From assembly GCA_028622995.1 (NCBI GenBank), contig JAJQJQ010000020.1:3162001-3226000 (forward strand): a stretch of DNA of 64,000 nt. Direction: 5' to 3'. Shown piece after piece: positions 1 to 11,439 of this stretch. Position 1 is the first letter of the stretch, and the number at the start of each line of letters is the position of its first letter. Under the pieces are notes generated by a model that saw nothing but the letters and a program-made list of their open reading frames with translations, was not told where the DNA came from and did no database searches. This DNA is from Panagrolaimus kolymaensis (Eukaryota > Nematoda > Chromadorea > Rhabditida > Panagrolaimidae). The translations under genes were made by a program, and so were the position numbers.

Positions 1-303
1 GAGCTACAATAAATTTTTGCATAATTTTTCAATGGGAAAATTTTTGTGAATCTTTTGTTTATCTTTTACGATTTTTCTGATTAATTGAATAGTTTCTAAG
101 AAAAAAATTTTGTTTGACTAAATAATCCATCTGTAATTTTATGGTTATGCAACTCGTTTGGCAGATTTAAATTTTTATTTTATAAATTAAAAGCAAAAAA
201 AAACATTGAAAGAAAAATAAGTAAATAAAATCAATAAATTTTTCTAAATACCCATATTTTTATGAAATTCTAAAACTTCGAATTTGGAACAATAATTCAT
301 GTC

Positions 304-477
304 TCAATAATCTCGATCAGCTTTAGCATAGCCACCTTTGCGACCCATTTCAACATAACCATCATGGCCAAGTTGTTGTTTGCGAGCTTCGCCACCCTTT
401 TGAGCAATTTCTTTTACTCGTTCTTTGGACATTGAAGCAAACCCTTGCTTTCCTCGACGTTCGCCATTCATATCCAT
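304..477 (-). CDS. KGG-repeat / LEA group 1-like small hydrophilic stress protein
   Basis: A 57-residue, highly charged, Gly-rich protein in one uninterrupted exon. Residues 8-28 (KQGFASMSKERVKEIAQKGG) look like the bacterial/fungal KGG (Con-10) repeat. They are followed by EARKQQLGHDGYVEMGRKGG, which closely matches the 20-residue motif of plant Em / Bacillus GsiB / Artemia group 1 LEA proteins. Known members are intrinsically disordered protectants made in dehydration or other stress; that role here is inference. There is no signal peptide or membrane segment. I chose the Met of MDMNGERR because the codons upstream encode only AT-rich noise, and a good 3' splice acceptor (cattttcag-like, minus strand, exon from 527) lies 50 bases before it, so the 5' UTR probably begins there by trans-splicing. 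It could be a horizontally acquired bacterial gene. Identity as a KGG/LEA protein is solid; function is inferred. Confidence 0.8.
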   Translation of the reverse strand: MDMNGERRGKQGFASMSKERVKEIAQKGGEARKQQLGHDGYVEMGRKGGYAKADRDY

Positions 478-527
478 TTTAATTTTTTTGTGGAATTTAG
501 TGGAAAATGGAAAGGAATGAAGGGAAA

Positions 528-3179
528 CTGAAAATATGCAAATAAACTTCTTCGAAGAATAATGAATTTGAAGAAAAAAAAGTCTCGCAAAAAACAAAAT
601 CAACGCAACAACGCAATTTTTTGGGGCATCGAAGTTTTGTAAAAAAATTAGTTTTTGCTAAAGAACCAGCATCATCACGCTATGAATAATGACACATTAC
701 GAACGACCAAAGAATAAAAAATTTGCCATTCAGGTTAAACCTAAATGGCTTTCCAAAATTTATTTAAATTATTCTGCAAGCAGAATTTAATACCAACCTT
801 TAGGGTTATAAGTATTTAACCAAAGAAAAAAACAAAAGCTAAAACATTTGTATTGTGAAACCAAAGAAGGGCAATATGATTTTTTACGGCTTCCAGATAA
901 AGAAAGATATGTGCATTTTGAGCAATTTTTGGAAAAATCAAAAAAAGGAATGAATGAATAATTTTTACTAAAAATGATAGTGCTTTTGTACTAAAATAAA
1001 TATTACATTCATAGATGCTCGCTCCACCTTTTCATTAATCAAGCTAAAAATAAATAATGGTCAGACATTTTTTTTTGCACTTTCCTTTTGATTTTGGAAA
1101 GTTCAAAAAACCAAATGCTAAAAATCTATGAATGTATTTTTTTTTATTTTCAGACAGAAGCTGTTTTTTTCCGGCATTTTTTTTCTCGCACAAACAATAA
1201 TGACGACCATCACTCTCAATAATGTCTGATCATCAAATTTCATCATAGCGCAAATGAGAGACAAGACAGACATGAAGAATAAAAAATAGCGGAGACGTGC
1301 TTTTTAAAAATTTTCTTCGTTAAAATATTTTCTTTATTTTGTGATTGAAGCAAAAATAGGGCAAATAAACTTTTACTAAATAATCAAAAAAAAATTCAAG
1401 AGAAATAAATTCAAAGAATAAAGTACTGTAAACATTCATATCGCGAATTACAATTTTATGATGAAAATTCTACGAATAAAAAACTATCACTGCTTTGATA
1501 GTTTTTTAAAAATTTTTTAAAGGAATAAATATTGTTTTATCTCAAAATATTTTCCCACAAAAATAAACTTTTATTATTCAAGATTTTATAAAGTTGAAAA
1601 ATGAATTATTATTTTTTTTTCAAACCGATATCTCTCTTAGAAAATTACTGAATTGGATTAAAAAAAATTTTTAATTTTAAAAGTGCGTTTACTTTTTGTT
1701 ACTAATAAAATATGCATTTTTATAAATTTTTTTTATACCTTTTGATAACTGCTAAACCGAAGAGATAAAATTGTTTTAATTTGAGTGGATCATCGTTATG
1801 TGTAAATTTACTTTTTTTGTTGTTGCTATGTTCATGCCAAAGCATTGGAATAAAATTTTAATTTGAGGCTGTTCCAAAGTTTGTTTGCGTTTTACTTTTT
1901 AAAAAGAAAAAAAAACTTTATTAAAGATATTTCCTTCAGCTAGACACTATTATTTATTTGTTCATCAGCAACCGTAATATTTTTTTAAAGAAAAATAAAA
2001 AAAATTGTTTTGTCCAATAAAAAAATTATGGTATTCCCCGCCACAGACACATTGGTTCCTCTTTTTTTCTTCGTCGTCGTCGTCGCAAAAACAAAAATGA
2101 TGCATTTCTCTCCTCCTCATATATGTATGATGAGTAACTAACTAACTATAACAACAATGAAGGGCGGCGGCATAATGGACAGACGACAGACAGACAAACA
2201 ACAACAACAAAACAACGAAAAAAAGAGGGCGAACGAACAACGAAGGATAAAAGTGCATAGGACTTTTTGGAATCGATTTTTTTTATTCCTTTCTTTATCT
2301 TGACTCGAATGATTTGCATATGTATGAAAAATTATTTATTGTGGGAGCCAGTTGTGGGTGGTGGTCATTTGTTCTCTGATAGGAATTTATATAAATTTTC
2401 CGAAATAAAAAAATCTTGTCTAAAATTTCTTTGAATTTATCTTGTTTTTTGTTTGTTGCTGCAAATCTCCAAAAAATAAAATATTATTTTTTGTTTTCGC
2501 TTACTTTTTTCTTTTTAATTTTCGGATATATATATTTTTTTATGCACACTATCATTGGTGATACCATTCAGGAATTAAAGTTTATTGAAGCTTTTAATCT
2601 AAAAATCAAATTTCAACAAAAAAAACTAATCGTTTTGCTTTAATAAATAAAATTTATTGTATCCTCCTTTAATAAGCGACATTAAAGTTTTTATTTTGCA
2701 TTTAAATAATGTCAAAAATTTACTAAAACATATATCCATCAATTTTTTTTAATGCTTTTACTGGGTTTTAAAGTTTAGAATTTTTTAAAACGAAGCAGCG
2801 ATTTTCTTCAAAATTGGAAGAAGAAAAAAAGTTGCAAAGCAACCAACAAAAAAAGAAGTCATGTGACTCTTCGCTATTCATTTTGAGCAAATGCAAAGCA
2901 AAAAAAAAAAAAAGAATACCCATTTAAGTTGAACATTCCTTATTTAGTATATTTTTAGAAAAATAAAACTAAAAAACTTTTTTAAATCACTTTTGTCCAA
3001 CTTTACTTTAGTTTCTAAACAATGCGTAATTTTTTTTTGTAGTTTTATGATACTTAGAAATCGCGATTTATTAAAATTGTTTTAATGTTTTTATGCTTCT
3101 TACAACTAATTAATTTCATTGGCTTTAGATCCTTCTTACACCACCGAAATGTCCATTAAAACAATAAAAGTTTCAACTT
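528..3179. other. AT-rich intergenic region, no gene seen
   Basis: Homopolymer-rich A/T sequence with short purine/pyrimidine tracts. A more GC-rich simple stretch at about 2040-2240 contains GACAGA, CAACAA and GGCGGC runs. I see no convincing exon. The final part (3120-3179) includes an acceptor-like ggctttag at about 3129 that may mark the 5' end of the BTB transcript. Confidence 0.5.
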
Positions 3180-4835
3180 ATGGTGATTACAGAAGTAAAT
3201 TTAAAGGATGGTAGCAGCTTTACTATTTATTCACCAATTGAAGGAGATATAAATGAATTATGGAAATATGCAATTTGTGGATTGAAAGATGATTTGAAAA
3301 TTTCTGCTATCAAATGCAAAGGTAAAAAATTTATTTATGTATTTTTAATTATTTGTGCTCTTAGACATTTACCTTCTTTATTTTGACACGAAATCATTTA
3401 ATTATATGTACATATCTTTTTTTAGATAATTGTGAAAATATTCAAATTAATGAATTGGATGGTGGTTTTTTCTTTTATCTAACTTATTACTGCGCTTCTC
3501 ACCATGAAATTGAATTTCATATTGAATCCCTTCACCCAATTTTAACAACAACAACAAGATCCCAACCACTTCATTCATTTAAAAAAATTAAAGATGGAAG
3601 TTTATGGTATACATTTCTTATGGATAAAACAATTTTCGATGAATTAACTTATCACGACACTTTTCAAAGTTCATTCCATCTTCCACATGACCAAAAAATT
3701 ATTTTTAAAGTAATTATTAAAAAAGTTGGAGATGGGTATTATGAATTTTTAATTGATAATCCATATATTGATGATATTAAAATTGATGGTAAGTTATACA
3801 TAGTTTTAACTAATTTACAATAAATGCCAGCCAAAACCAATCCTTTTTTGTTATGTTTAATACCCGCGGTCAAAGAAAATTTGATAGCAAAAAAAAAGAC
3901 AAAAAATTGGAGTAATTAATTAATCATAATAATTTTTTCAGGAGGTCTTGGAAAATTTCTCTTTACTTTATCCAATGATTTAACATCTTTTTCACGAAGT
4001 TTTAAATTTTCATCACTAAATTTTCCTAAACCTGAACTTGAATCTGAAGAATCTCCAAAAACTGCTGCTGCTCCCGCCGCATCAGCTGTTTCAAATCCAA
4101 TTGTAAATGAACAAACTCGAGCAGCAATTTTATCTGCTTTAGGAATTTCATCATCCGAATCTTCACCAAAAATTATTGAAAAAGCTATTGAAGCTAAAGA
4201 AACTGCTGCTACCATCATCGAAATAGAGAAATCAGTTGCAGCAGAAGCAACGCTTCAACAAATAATTCTTAAAAATAAATACACTGATGTTATTTTAATT
4301 TCATCCGATGGAATTAAACTTAAATCATATCGATGCATTCTTGCTCATTATTCTCCAATATTGGAATCCATTTTTAATTCATCCATTAATTTACCCGTGG
4401 AAATTGAAATTCCTCATTTTAATGCTGAAACCATTTTGCGTGTTTTATCATTCTTTTATGGCGATCATAAACTTATTGAAGGATTCGAATTAAAATTATT
4501 AAATTTTGCTAATGAATATTCAATTTCGGCTTTAAAAGTAAGTTAAAATATGACCGCAAAAATTAAGCAAATCTCAAATTAAAAAAAAAAGATTATTCTT
4601 TAATTTTTACAGTAATCCTAAAAAAACGTTTTTATAGACAAAATGTTGCAATTTGCTTGAATCCAAAATAACCATGGAAAATGTTTGTGAATTGGTTCAA
4701 ATTGCATACGCTAATGATTTTGATAATCTCAAACAAAAATGTGTTAAAATGATTGCAGAACGAAAAAAAGAAATTGATCGAGATGAAATAAAAAAAATTT
4801 CTCATGAAATTTTATTTGAAACTTTTTACTCTTAA
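3180..4835 (+). CDS. BTB-domain protein with divergent MATH-like N-terminus
   Basis: Four exons: 3180-3321, 3426-3788, 3942-4537 and 4638-4835, giving 432 residues with all joins in phase. Residues about 1-170 form a beta-rich region like the MATH/TRAF fold of nematode MATH-BTB proteins, including a DGSLWYTF strand. Residues about 175-260 are a Ser/Ala/Glu-rich linker. A BTB/POZ domain follows from about 265 (NKYTDVILISSDG...YRCILAHYSPILESIF...LPVEIEIPHFNAETILRVLSFFYG) with a short C-terminal helical part. Family members are usually substrate adaptors of CUL3 ubiquitin ligases; applying that here is inference. The start is the first Met after an in-frame stop at about 3165. Nematodes carry large, fast-evolving sets of these genes, so the divergence is not surprising. 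BTB call strong, MATH call tentative. Confidence 0.8.
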
Positions 4836-6201
4836 AAATTTTCTTTTATCTTTTGCCAAATATTTTTGTATTATTTTCTCAGGGATTTTTTTTTTAAATT
4901 TTATATGTACAAAACAAACAACCTTTTTTAAATATTATTACTATGTTTTATTTTGAAAAGCCTTTATGTTTTTTGTTTTTTTTTATGTTAAAAATTATTA
5001 AATAAAGCTTATGAAAGCAAAAAAATTCAAGGTTTGCTGCTCCGAATTCAATGTAAAAAATTACTGAAGCAACAACAACTTTGAATTACGAAATTAATTC
5101 TTGGGAAAAGTTTAATAACCATTCGATTCTTTATCATATTTAAAAAAAATGCAATCTCAGCTCCTACGGCAAACAACTTTTGAATTTAATTAAATAAAAA
5201 TAAAAAGTAAATTCAATAGACATTGTTTTCTCTATTTTTATTTTTTTATTCCTTCAATTTCTGTCTTTTTTCTTTTTTATCTTGTTTTGTCGTGGAAAAA
5301 TAAAACAATCGCTTTTTTCTACCAATAAAACAGTTTTAGTTAATTTAAAGGTAAAAACATTAAAAAAAAGGGGGCACGAAAATGAAGGAAAAAAACATAA
5401 ACAAAAAATTTCTTCTAGTTTGTATAATGTTAAGATCGTCGAAGAAGAAGAAAAAAAACACAGAGAGATTGCAATCTGTTTTTCAATGTCTTTCTTTCTT
5501 TTTTTTTTCAGAGCTTTCATTTCACAGCATTTGCTTTAGTTTTTCAAACAATACGCTGCATGATTTTTTTTTGAATATTTAATTAACTTTTTTTTAGTTT
5601 CGACAAAAAAATATATATAATTTATAATTAGTCTAATCGGAAAATTTGTCATGACAATTATATGACAACAAACAATAAAAACCATTCATGAAATTTTTGA
5701 GCGTGATAACTAACGTACAGAGGTTTAATTTTTCATTGAACTATCCTCTTGTAGGCAGTTATAAAGTTGCTATTGGAGATTCGATAGAAGTCTTAAAAAT
5801 CAAAGGGACGCCAAGTTTTGACTTAACCCATTTATTTGGTAAAATTCTAAAGTTTATTATTGACACGATAAGGTAGAAAATTTATAAGCATGCTTGGAAT
5901 TACAGCTTGTAGAAGAAAAAAAATTCAATGTGGTAATTCCGAAAATTATGGATTTTTTTTTTACCAAAATCAACATGGGAGACCATGTGTTTCAAATAGG
6001 TAGCTCAATATTAGAAAAATTGTCGGGGTAGCGGGCCACAATATGGAAATGATTGCATTTTATTCAAACAAGACACAAAAGCAAAATAACAAAAAAAATA
6101 GTCAATCAATTAAAAACAAACAAAATTTTGATATGTTAAAGCCATAATTTTGAACAAGGAACAAATAAAGAAAATTTGAAGAGACAATGACGAAAGAATT
6201 T
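4836..6201. other. Intergenic region
   Basis: 3' flank of the BTB gene (AATAAA at about 5000) and of the convergent SAS-6 gene. A/T and poly-purine tracts only. A 62-codon frame at 5688-5876 has no splice context or recognisable domain and is probably chance. Confidence 0.5.
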
Positions 6202-7663
6202 TTAACGACGACCAAAATTTCCTGTACGATTAGCATGAAGTGGTTGATGTTTAGTTGGTTGTGGAAGTGTTGGAGCATCTAAAAAACAACATGGTTAAAA
6301 ACAAAGGAAGAAAAAACACAAGTTGAAAGCTATCTTTGCGTTCATGGTTTACGGTAACAATAACTCACTTAGTAATGGTTGTTGTTGCGGTGGCGGATTC
6401 CGTATTTCTTGAAGCAATTTTCCTTTTACAGCTAGCTCTTCTTTGTAATGTTCAACCTGAAACGATAAATAATAAACTTAAGAAGTCATGGAAATTATTC
6501 AACACAAACCTGTATGTTCAATTTTTGAATCTCTTCATCACGGCTTTTTATTCCAAGTTCCAATGTCGCGATCTTTTGTCGTTCATTTTGTAACTTTTTT
6601 TGAGAATTATTTAAACCTTGTTGAAGTTCAATATTTTCTTTTTCCAATTCTCTTATTAATTCTTCTCGTCTTCTTGCCTAAAACATAGATTAGTAACCAC
6701 AAAATTGGATTTTAGAAATGGGTAGACTTACTTTATCAACAATGACTCGAAAACCTCGATTTAATTTATCATTATCATCTTGTAGCTCTTCGGCGAGTTG
6801 CTCAGCATCATCTTGAAGTTGTTTTAAACGATCAGCTTCTTCATCAACATCATCGTAATCCTTTTGTAATTCATCAAATTCTTTTTGAAGCGCATCATTA
6901 TCTTCTCGCAAACCAATATTAATATCCCTTTCTTCTTCATACTTTTCTTTTGCAGACTAAAAAAAGGTTAAGGATAAGATTCTTTTTGAATAAGGTACAA
7001 GAAAACAAACCTCCAAATCAAGTTTTAGACCATTAATATCTTCTTCTAAATTTTCAATCTTTCTTTCCAATTCTTTGTTCTTTTCATCAACATTTTTCAA
7101 ACCTTTGATTTCTTTTTCCAAGCTCTCATTCTTTTTCTTTTTCCTTTCGCTATCTTCTTTAATCTCTCGATATTTTTTCTTATATGTTTCACATTTTCCA
7201 ATAACATAATCAATAAGTTCTTTATCGTTGACAGCAGTAAAAGGTAACTTTAACATGCAACGAGCAGCCAATTCAGTTTCTTGTGTAAATTGTAGATTGC
7301 ATTGATTCTCATTAAATGAACATTGAAGCCATTGATTTCCAGATTTTATATCACCAATAAACTTTTTAATATATGGTATCAATTTATCATTATCCACTTT
7401 GAGATCATTATCATTACGAATTCTTTCAAACTTTGTATGTGTTAGTTTAAGACGATAAAGAAATTTGATATCTGATTCATTGCCAATTTCAAGCATGTGA
7501 AACTGAAAAGATACATATTAAAGTAAAATAAAAGGAATGAAAAATAACTTACGGTTGTATCATCTTTAATTTCATATATTCGAAATCGATAATTAGCAAT
7601 CATGGATTTACATTCATTTTCTAAAAGCTTCAAGCTTACAGGTTCATCAAAGATTAAAGACAT
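6202..7663 (-). CDS. sas-6: SAS-6-type centriolar cartwheel protein
   Basis: Six exons read on the minus strand: 7553-7663, 7011-7502, 6732-6956, 6510-6677, 6369-6456 and 6202-6278, giving 386 residues in phase. Residues 1-145 match the SAS-6 N-terminal head: an opening FDEPVSLKLL strand, FLYRLKLTHTKFERIRNDN, a LKVDNDKLIPYIKKFI segment, and a last beta-strand followed by a helix (DYVIGKC). A long coiled coil rich in Glu/Lys/Leu runs from about 155 to 350. A short tail rich in Pro/Gln ends in GNFGRR. SAS-6 homodimerises through the head and coiled coil to set ninefold centriole symmetry. The start lies 9 bases after a strong acceptor (ttatttttag, minus strand, 7673-7674), consistent with trans-splicing. 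It is shorter than the roughly 490 residues I recall for C. elegans. Assignment rests on head-domain pattern plus architecture; a generic coiled-coil protein is the alternative. Confidence 0.75.
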
Positions 7664-8112
7664 TTTTGGAAGCTAAAAATAAGAATGGATGTGGAAGCTA
7701 AAGAAATTTTAGATAATCGAAGCTTATGAAAAATGGAAGAAAGTTGTGCATAAAAATTTTTGAAACAAAAACTTGGCGGAATAATAATTTTCGTTTTAAG
7801 ATTTTTTTGATGTTGAACATTTCTCGAAAAAAAGCAACTTTTAAACTTCAATGCATTTTTCAATGTTTCTTATTTTTTGTTTCCAACCATATAATTTAAT
7901 AATCTTTATCCATATCAATTTTACAACTATTACCAAAAGCCTTTGTAAGCTATACGAAAGACCTTTATCATCATCTTTACCAGTTTTTCATGCATTTTAG
8001 CAAATTTGTTAACAAAAACTTTTTCTCCGTGGTTTTGTCGAGTCTCTTTCTTTTTTTACTTATCGCTGCGTGCATTCATTTCCAATCAATCTTCTTTAAT
8101 CTTTTTAGATAA
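7664..8112. promoter_or_regulatory. Divergent upstream region between SAS-6 and DDX42 genes
   Basis: About 450 bp shared 5' region of two divergently transcribed housekeeping-type genes. Each start codon is preceded by a close acceptor-like site: 7673-7674 on the minus strand, and ctttttag ending at 8108 on the plus strand, five bases before ATG. No TATA or other specific box could be recognised with confidence. Confidence 0.45.
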
Positions 8113-10527
8113 ATGTCTAAACGTAGATTATCTGATGCTGATGAGTAAGTATGCTTCAACTTCATTGGCATATAATATCCTCATTTTAGTTCATATTTTG
8201 ATAACGACGAAGAAGATGAAGAAGTGAATTCAAGCAATGCAAATAACGATGATGAAGAAGAGGAAGAAGATGATCCATTGGATGCTTTTATGAATGATAT
8301 TCAAAAAACTGCTAAAGCTGATGAAGAAAAAAGTCATCAAAAAGCTAAAGACTTATTAGAAAAGAATGATTATCAAGATGGTGGAGGAATGGGTCGTGAT
8401 GATATTGATCAAGAAGATGTTCAAGAATCATATTTTAAGTTAGTTCCACACAAAACAAATTATTTGATTATTAACTCTCTCTCTCTCTCTCTCTCTCTTT
8501 TCAGGTATGTCGAAGAAAATCGTGAGAGGTTGATTGCTGCTGGAGAAGAAGAATTTGATGAAGATGGATATATGATTAAGCTGAAAACAAAAGAAGTTAA
8601 ACCGCTGGAGAAAATGGATCATTCAAAGTATGAATATGCTCCAAGAACCCTTCTTCAATTGCCGCTGTCATTTGAGCCACAAGAATTGAGCTCTACTCAA
8701 ACAAAATGTGTTATTACATCAACTCATCATCGAGTGCCGACAGCTGTGGAAGAATTTGATCAGATACCGCTTGATCCGAAAATTATTGCTGTTTTGAGAA
8801 GACAAGAAATAACTGAAACTACTCCAGTTCAAGGACAAGTTAGTCTTAATTTTGCTTTTTTTATGTTTTGTTTAATAATTTTATCAAATTTAGGCCATTG
8901 TTGCAGCTTTGGATAACATGGATATCATCGCAATCTCTGAAACAGGCAGTGGCAAAACTTTAGCCTTTCTTCTTCCCATGTTTCAACATGTTCTTGCTCA
9001 AACTGCTATCAACGAAATTCAAGGTGGACCTATTGGACTTGTGATTGCACCAACTCGTGAACTAGCCATTCAAATCTTTGTTGCGGCTCATCCTTTTTGT
9101 AAGGCTCTTGGACTCAAAGCTGTATGTATTAGTGGTGGAGACAACCTTCATCAACAAAAACTTGAACTTTCTACTGGTGCTGATATCGCTATTTGTACTC
9201 CTGGAAGATTGATTCAACATATTGAAGATAAAAATACTGATTTAACTCGAGCATCTTTTGTCGTCTTTGATGAAGCTGATCGACTCTTTGATTTAGGATT
9301 TGGTCCTCAAATCAATTCCATCGTGGATAATTGTCGTCGTGATCGCCAAACTTTGATGTTTAGTGCAACGTTTGGTCCATCGCCTGAAAAATTTGCAAGA
9401 AAGTATCTGCAAAACCCATTGAAGCTTGTTGTGGGTTCTACGAAGATTCCAGTCAACATTACTCAAATATTTATTACTCTTCAAGAACAAGAAAAAGATA
9501 AATTTTTGCAAGACAATCTTATTCGAATGATGACAGGTTTGAGTTTTTTGCTATTCCTTTTTCATATAGTGTATGTATCAATTTTTCAGAAGGAAAAGTC
9601 ATAATTTTTGTGAATAATATTGAAAAGATTAAACCTGTTGCTGCATTTTTATATCGAATTATTGGTCAAAGTAAAATTTCTGTATTACATGGAGATATGT
9701 TACAACCAGAAAGATATTCAAATATTGAAAAATTTCGCAAAGATATCAATCTTTTACTTACAACTAATGTTGGAGGTTAGTTTTTTGAATGATGTGAAAC
9801 TCAAATTGAACTTTGTTTGTTTTAGCTCGTGGTCTTGATATTGCTGAAGTTAGAAATGTTATCAATTATGATGCTGCAAATAATCGAGATATTCATATTC
9901 ACAGAATTGGAAGAACGGGACGAGCTGGTTAGTGACATTTTTGTTTATGTTTCAATGGTGCTACATTTTGCGACATTCTTGTTTCGTAGCTTGCAAGTTT
10001 AAAGCTTCTCGGATGTTTCTTATCCTAAAGCTTTGTATGTCATCTGACACTGTCTTTTTGAATTGCTTTATTTTTGTTGACTTTTTTTTACTAATCATAG
10101 TCTTTTAGGTCTAAGTGGTGTTGCTTACACTCTTCTCACAAAAGAAGATGAACCATTTGCTAAAAATATTCTCTCAACCATTTCGGATTCAAATCGACAA
10201 CAAATTTGTGAATTTTATGGTTTCGAATATAATGGTCCAAAGCAATCGAAAGATGCTGATTCAACTCCTCGAGCTGTTTCATATCATCATCATCATCCGC
10301 CACCTCCTCCAATGCCTGTTGGACCAGCATTAGGATCAAGAGGTTCAACAATCAAATCAAAAACTGAAAATCTTTATGCTCGTTGGGGATTTACTAAAGC
10401 TGTTGCAACTGATCAAGAACATATGAAATCTTTTATGAATCCTGGAAATGCTGAAGCGCCACCACTACCTCCGACGCCTCCATCATCATCTTCAGAACCT
10501 GACAACAAACGATCGCGTTGGAATTAA
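8113..10527 (+). CDS. DDX42: DEAD-box RNA helicase, DDX42 (SF3b125) type
   Basis: Seven exons: 8113-8144, 8190-8438, 8505-8838, 8894-9536, 9590-9775, 9826-9927 and 10109-10527, giving 654 residues. The N-terminus is acidic, with the DDX42-like string [12 protein letters not shown] followed by the [14 protein letters not shown] region. The core carries every helicase motif: Q motif (TTPVQGQ), I (SETGSGKT), Ia (PTRELA), Ib (TPGR), II (DEAD), III (SAT), V (ARGLDIAEV) and VI ([10 protein letters not shown]). The C-terminus has HHHHPPPPP and the basic end KRSRWN. DDX42 proteins are ATP-dependent RNA helicases/chaperones linked to U2 snRNP SF3b; that role is by homology. The tiny first exon starts five bases after ctttttag, suggesting a trans-spliced leader. 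Intron 2 carries a (CT)n run directly before its acceptor. Confidence 0.92.
8475..8500 (+). repeat. (CT)n microsatellite in intron 2 of the helicase gene
   Basis: About a dozen CT dinucleotides directly precede the TTTTCAG acceptor at 8504, so the microsatellite itself serves as the polypyrimidine tract of a 66-bp intron. Confidence 0.85.
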
Positions 10528-10718
10528 CTAACTGTTTTATTTTGTTTTCATTTTTTATGTATTATTTGTTACAATTTTTTTTAAACTTAACAAAAAAAAT
10601 TTATTTGTTGAATAAAGATCTCAAAATACCGGTTGTTTTATTTATGGATTTCATACATACAAAACTTTCTTTTTGTCGGTTTACAGGTTTAAAGGCTAAA
10701 ATTTATTTTTTGAGAAGA

Positions 10719-10946
10719 TTAACAAAGTTTGCATGTTTTTGCACATACATTCCATTGATCTTTGTAAAATGGATTAGTACAAAATCCATCTGAACCCCAT
10801 ACAGGGCAACGAGAATCCGAATCAAGGCATTGACTACAAAGGTTACAAGTTTTTCGACAAAATTTATACAACATTGGTTGATAATCAGGATCAGAGCATT
10901 CACTAAGATATTGTTGACATGAAACTATTTCATCGATGCAGGCATC
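10719..10946 (-). CDS. Secreted protein exon with two ShKT (SXC) domains, partial
   Basis: Minus-strand terminal exon encoding 75 residues after an acceptor (ttttttag) at about 10947-10948, ending in TAA at 10719-10721. It holds two six-cysteine ShKT modules: CIDEIVSCQQYLSECSDPDY...FCRKTCNLC and CLDSDSRCPVWGSDGFC...VCAKTCKLC. ShKT modules are abundant in secreted nematode proteins. The 5' part is not resolved. A hydrophobic signal-like peptide (MLKLFASIASLLLLL) begins at about 11083 on the same strand, but every visible GT donor in it is in the wrong phase for this exon, so I do not join them. The exon is certain as ShKT; the full gene model is open. Being reported only as a domain match, no activity is implied. 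Confidence 0.75.
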   Translation of the reverse strand, partial: DACIDEIVSCQQYLSECSDPDYQPMLYKFCRKTCNLCSQCLDSDSRCPVWGSDGFCTNPFYKDQWNVCAKTCKLC

Positions 10947-11439
10947 TAAAAAAATATGTGTTTATTATTAGTTTTTTTGTGGAAGTTAGAAAGGATTGAT
11001 TTTAAGGAGAGAAGTGTCGGAGTCTTTTTAATATTTGTTAATAACAGAAGCAACGACGCAATGGAAGCAAAAAGCTTTAGCATTATTTTTTGTTTAAAAA
11101 AAATTCTAATTTGCTTCTTTTGTTTTTGTTTTGGGTTTTGTATCACTGTAAATCTCAAAGATATGATAATGAAGCTCGAATTTCTTGCCCCTCTTTATTC
11201 TCACGACGAAGAATTTACTTTCGCAATAACTTATTTTTTCTTAAAATAAAATTGATTGAAAACTTTATTTTTAACTTTCGTAAATTTTTTTTATCAACAA
11301 AAAAGTCTTCAAAGTTATTCATTTTTTTGTCGTCATAATTCTTTCGTGATAGTTGCGCGATGTTTTAGAAACAATATTTTTTTCTTTCATAATGCTGTGT
11401 TATTTTTAGGCTTTCATTCCGCTTAATTTCAACCTCATC

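Noticed and set aside
2040..2240. GC-richer stretch with GACAGA/CAACAA repeats considered as an exon or RNA
   Set aside because: Simple-sequence only; no frame or fold that stands out.
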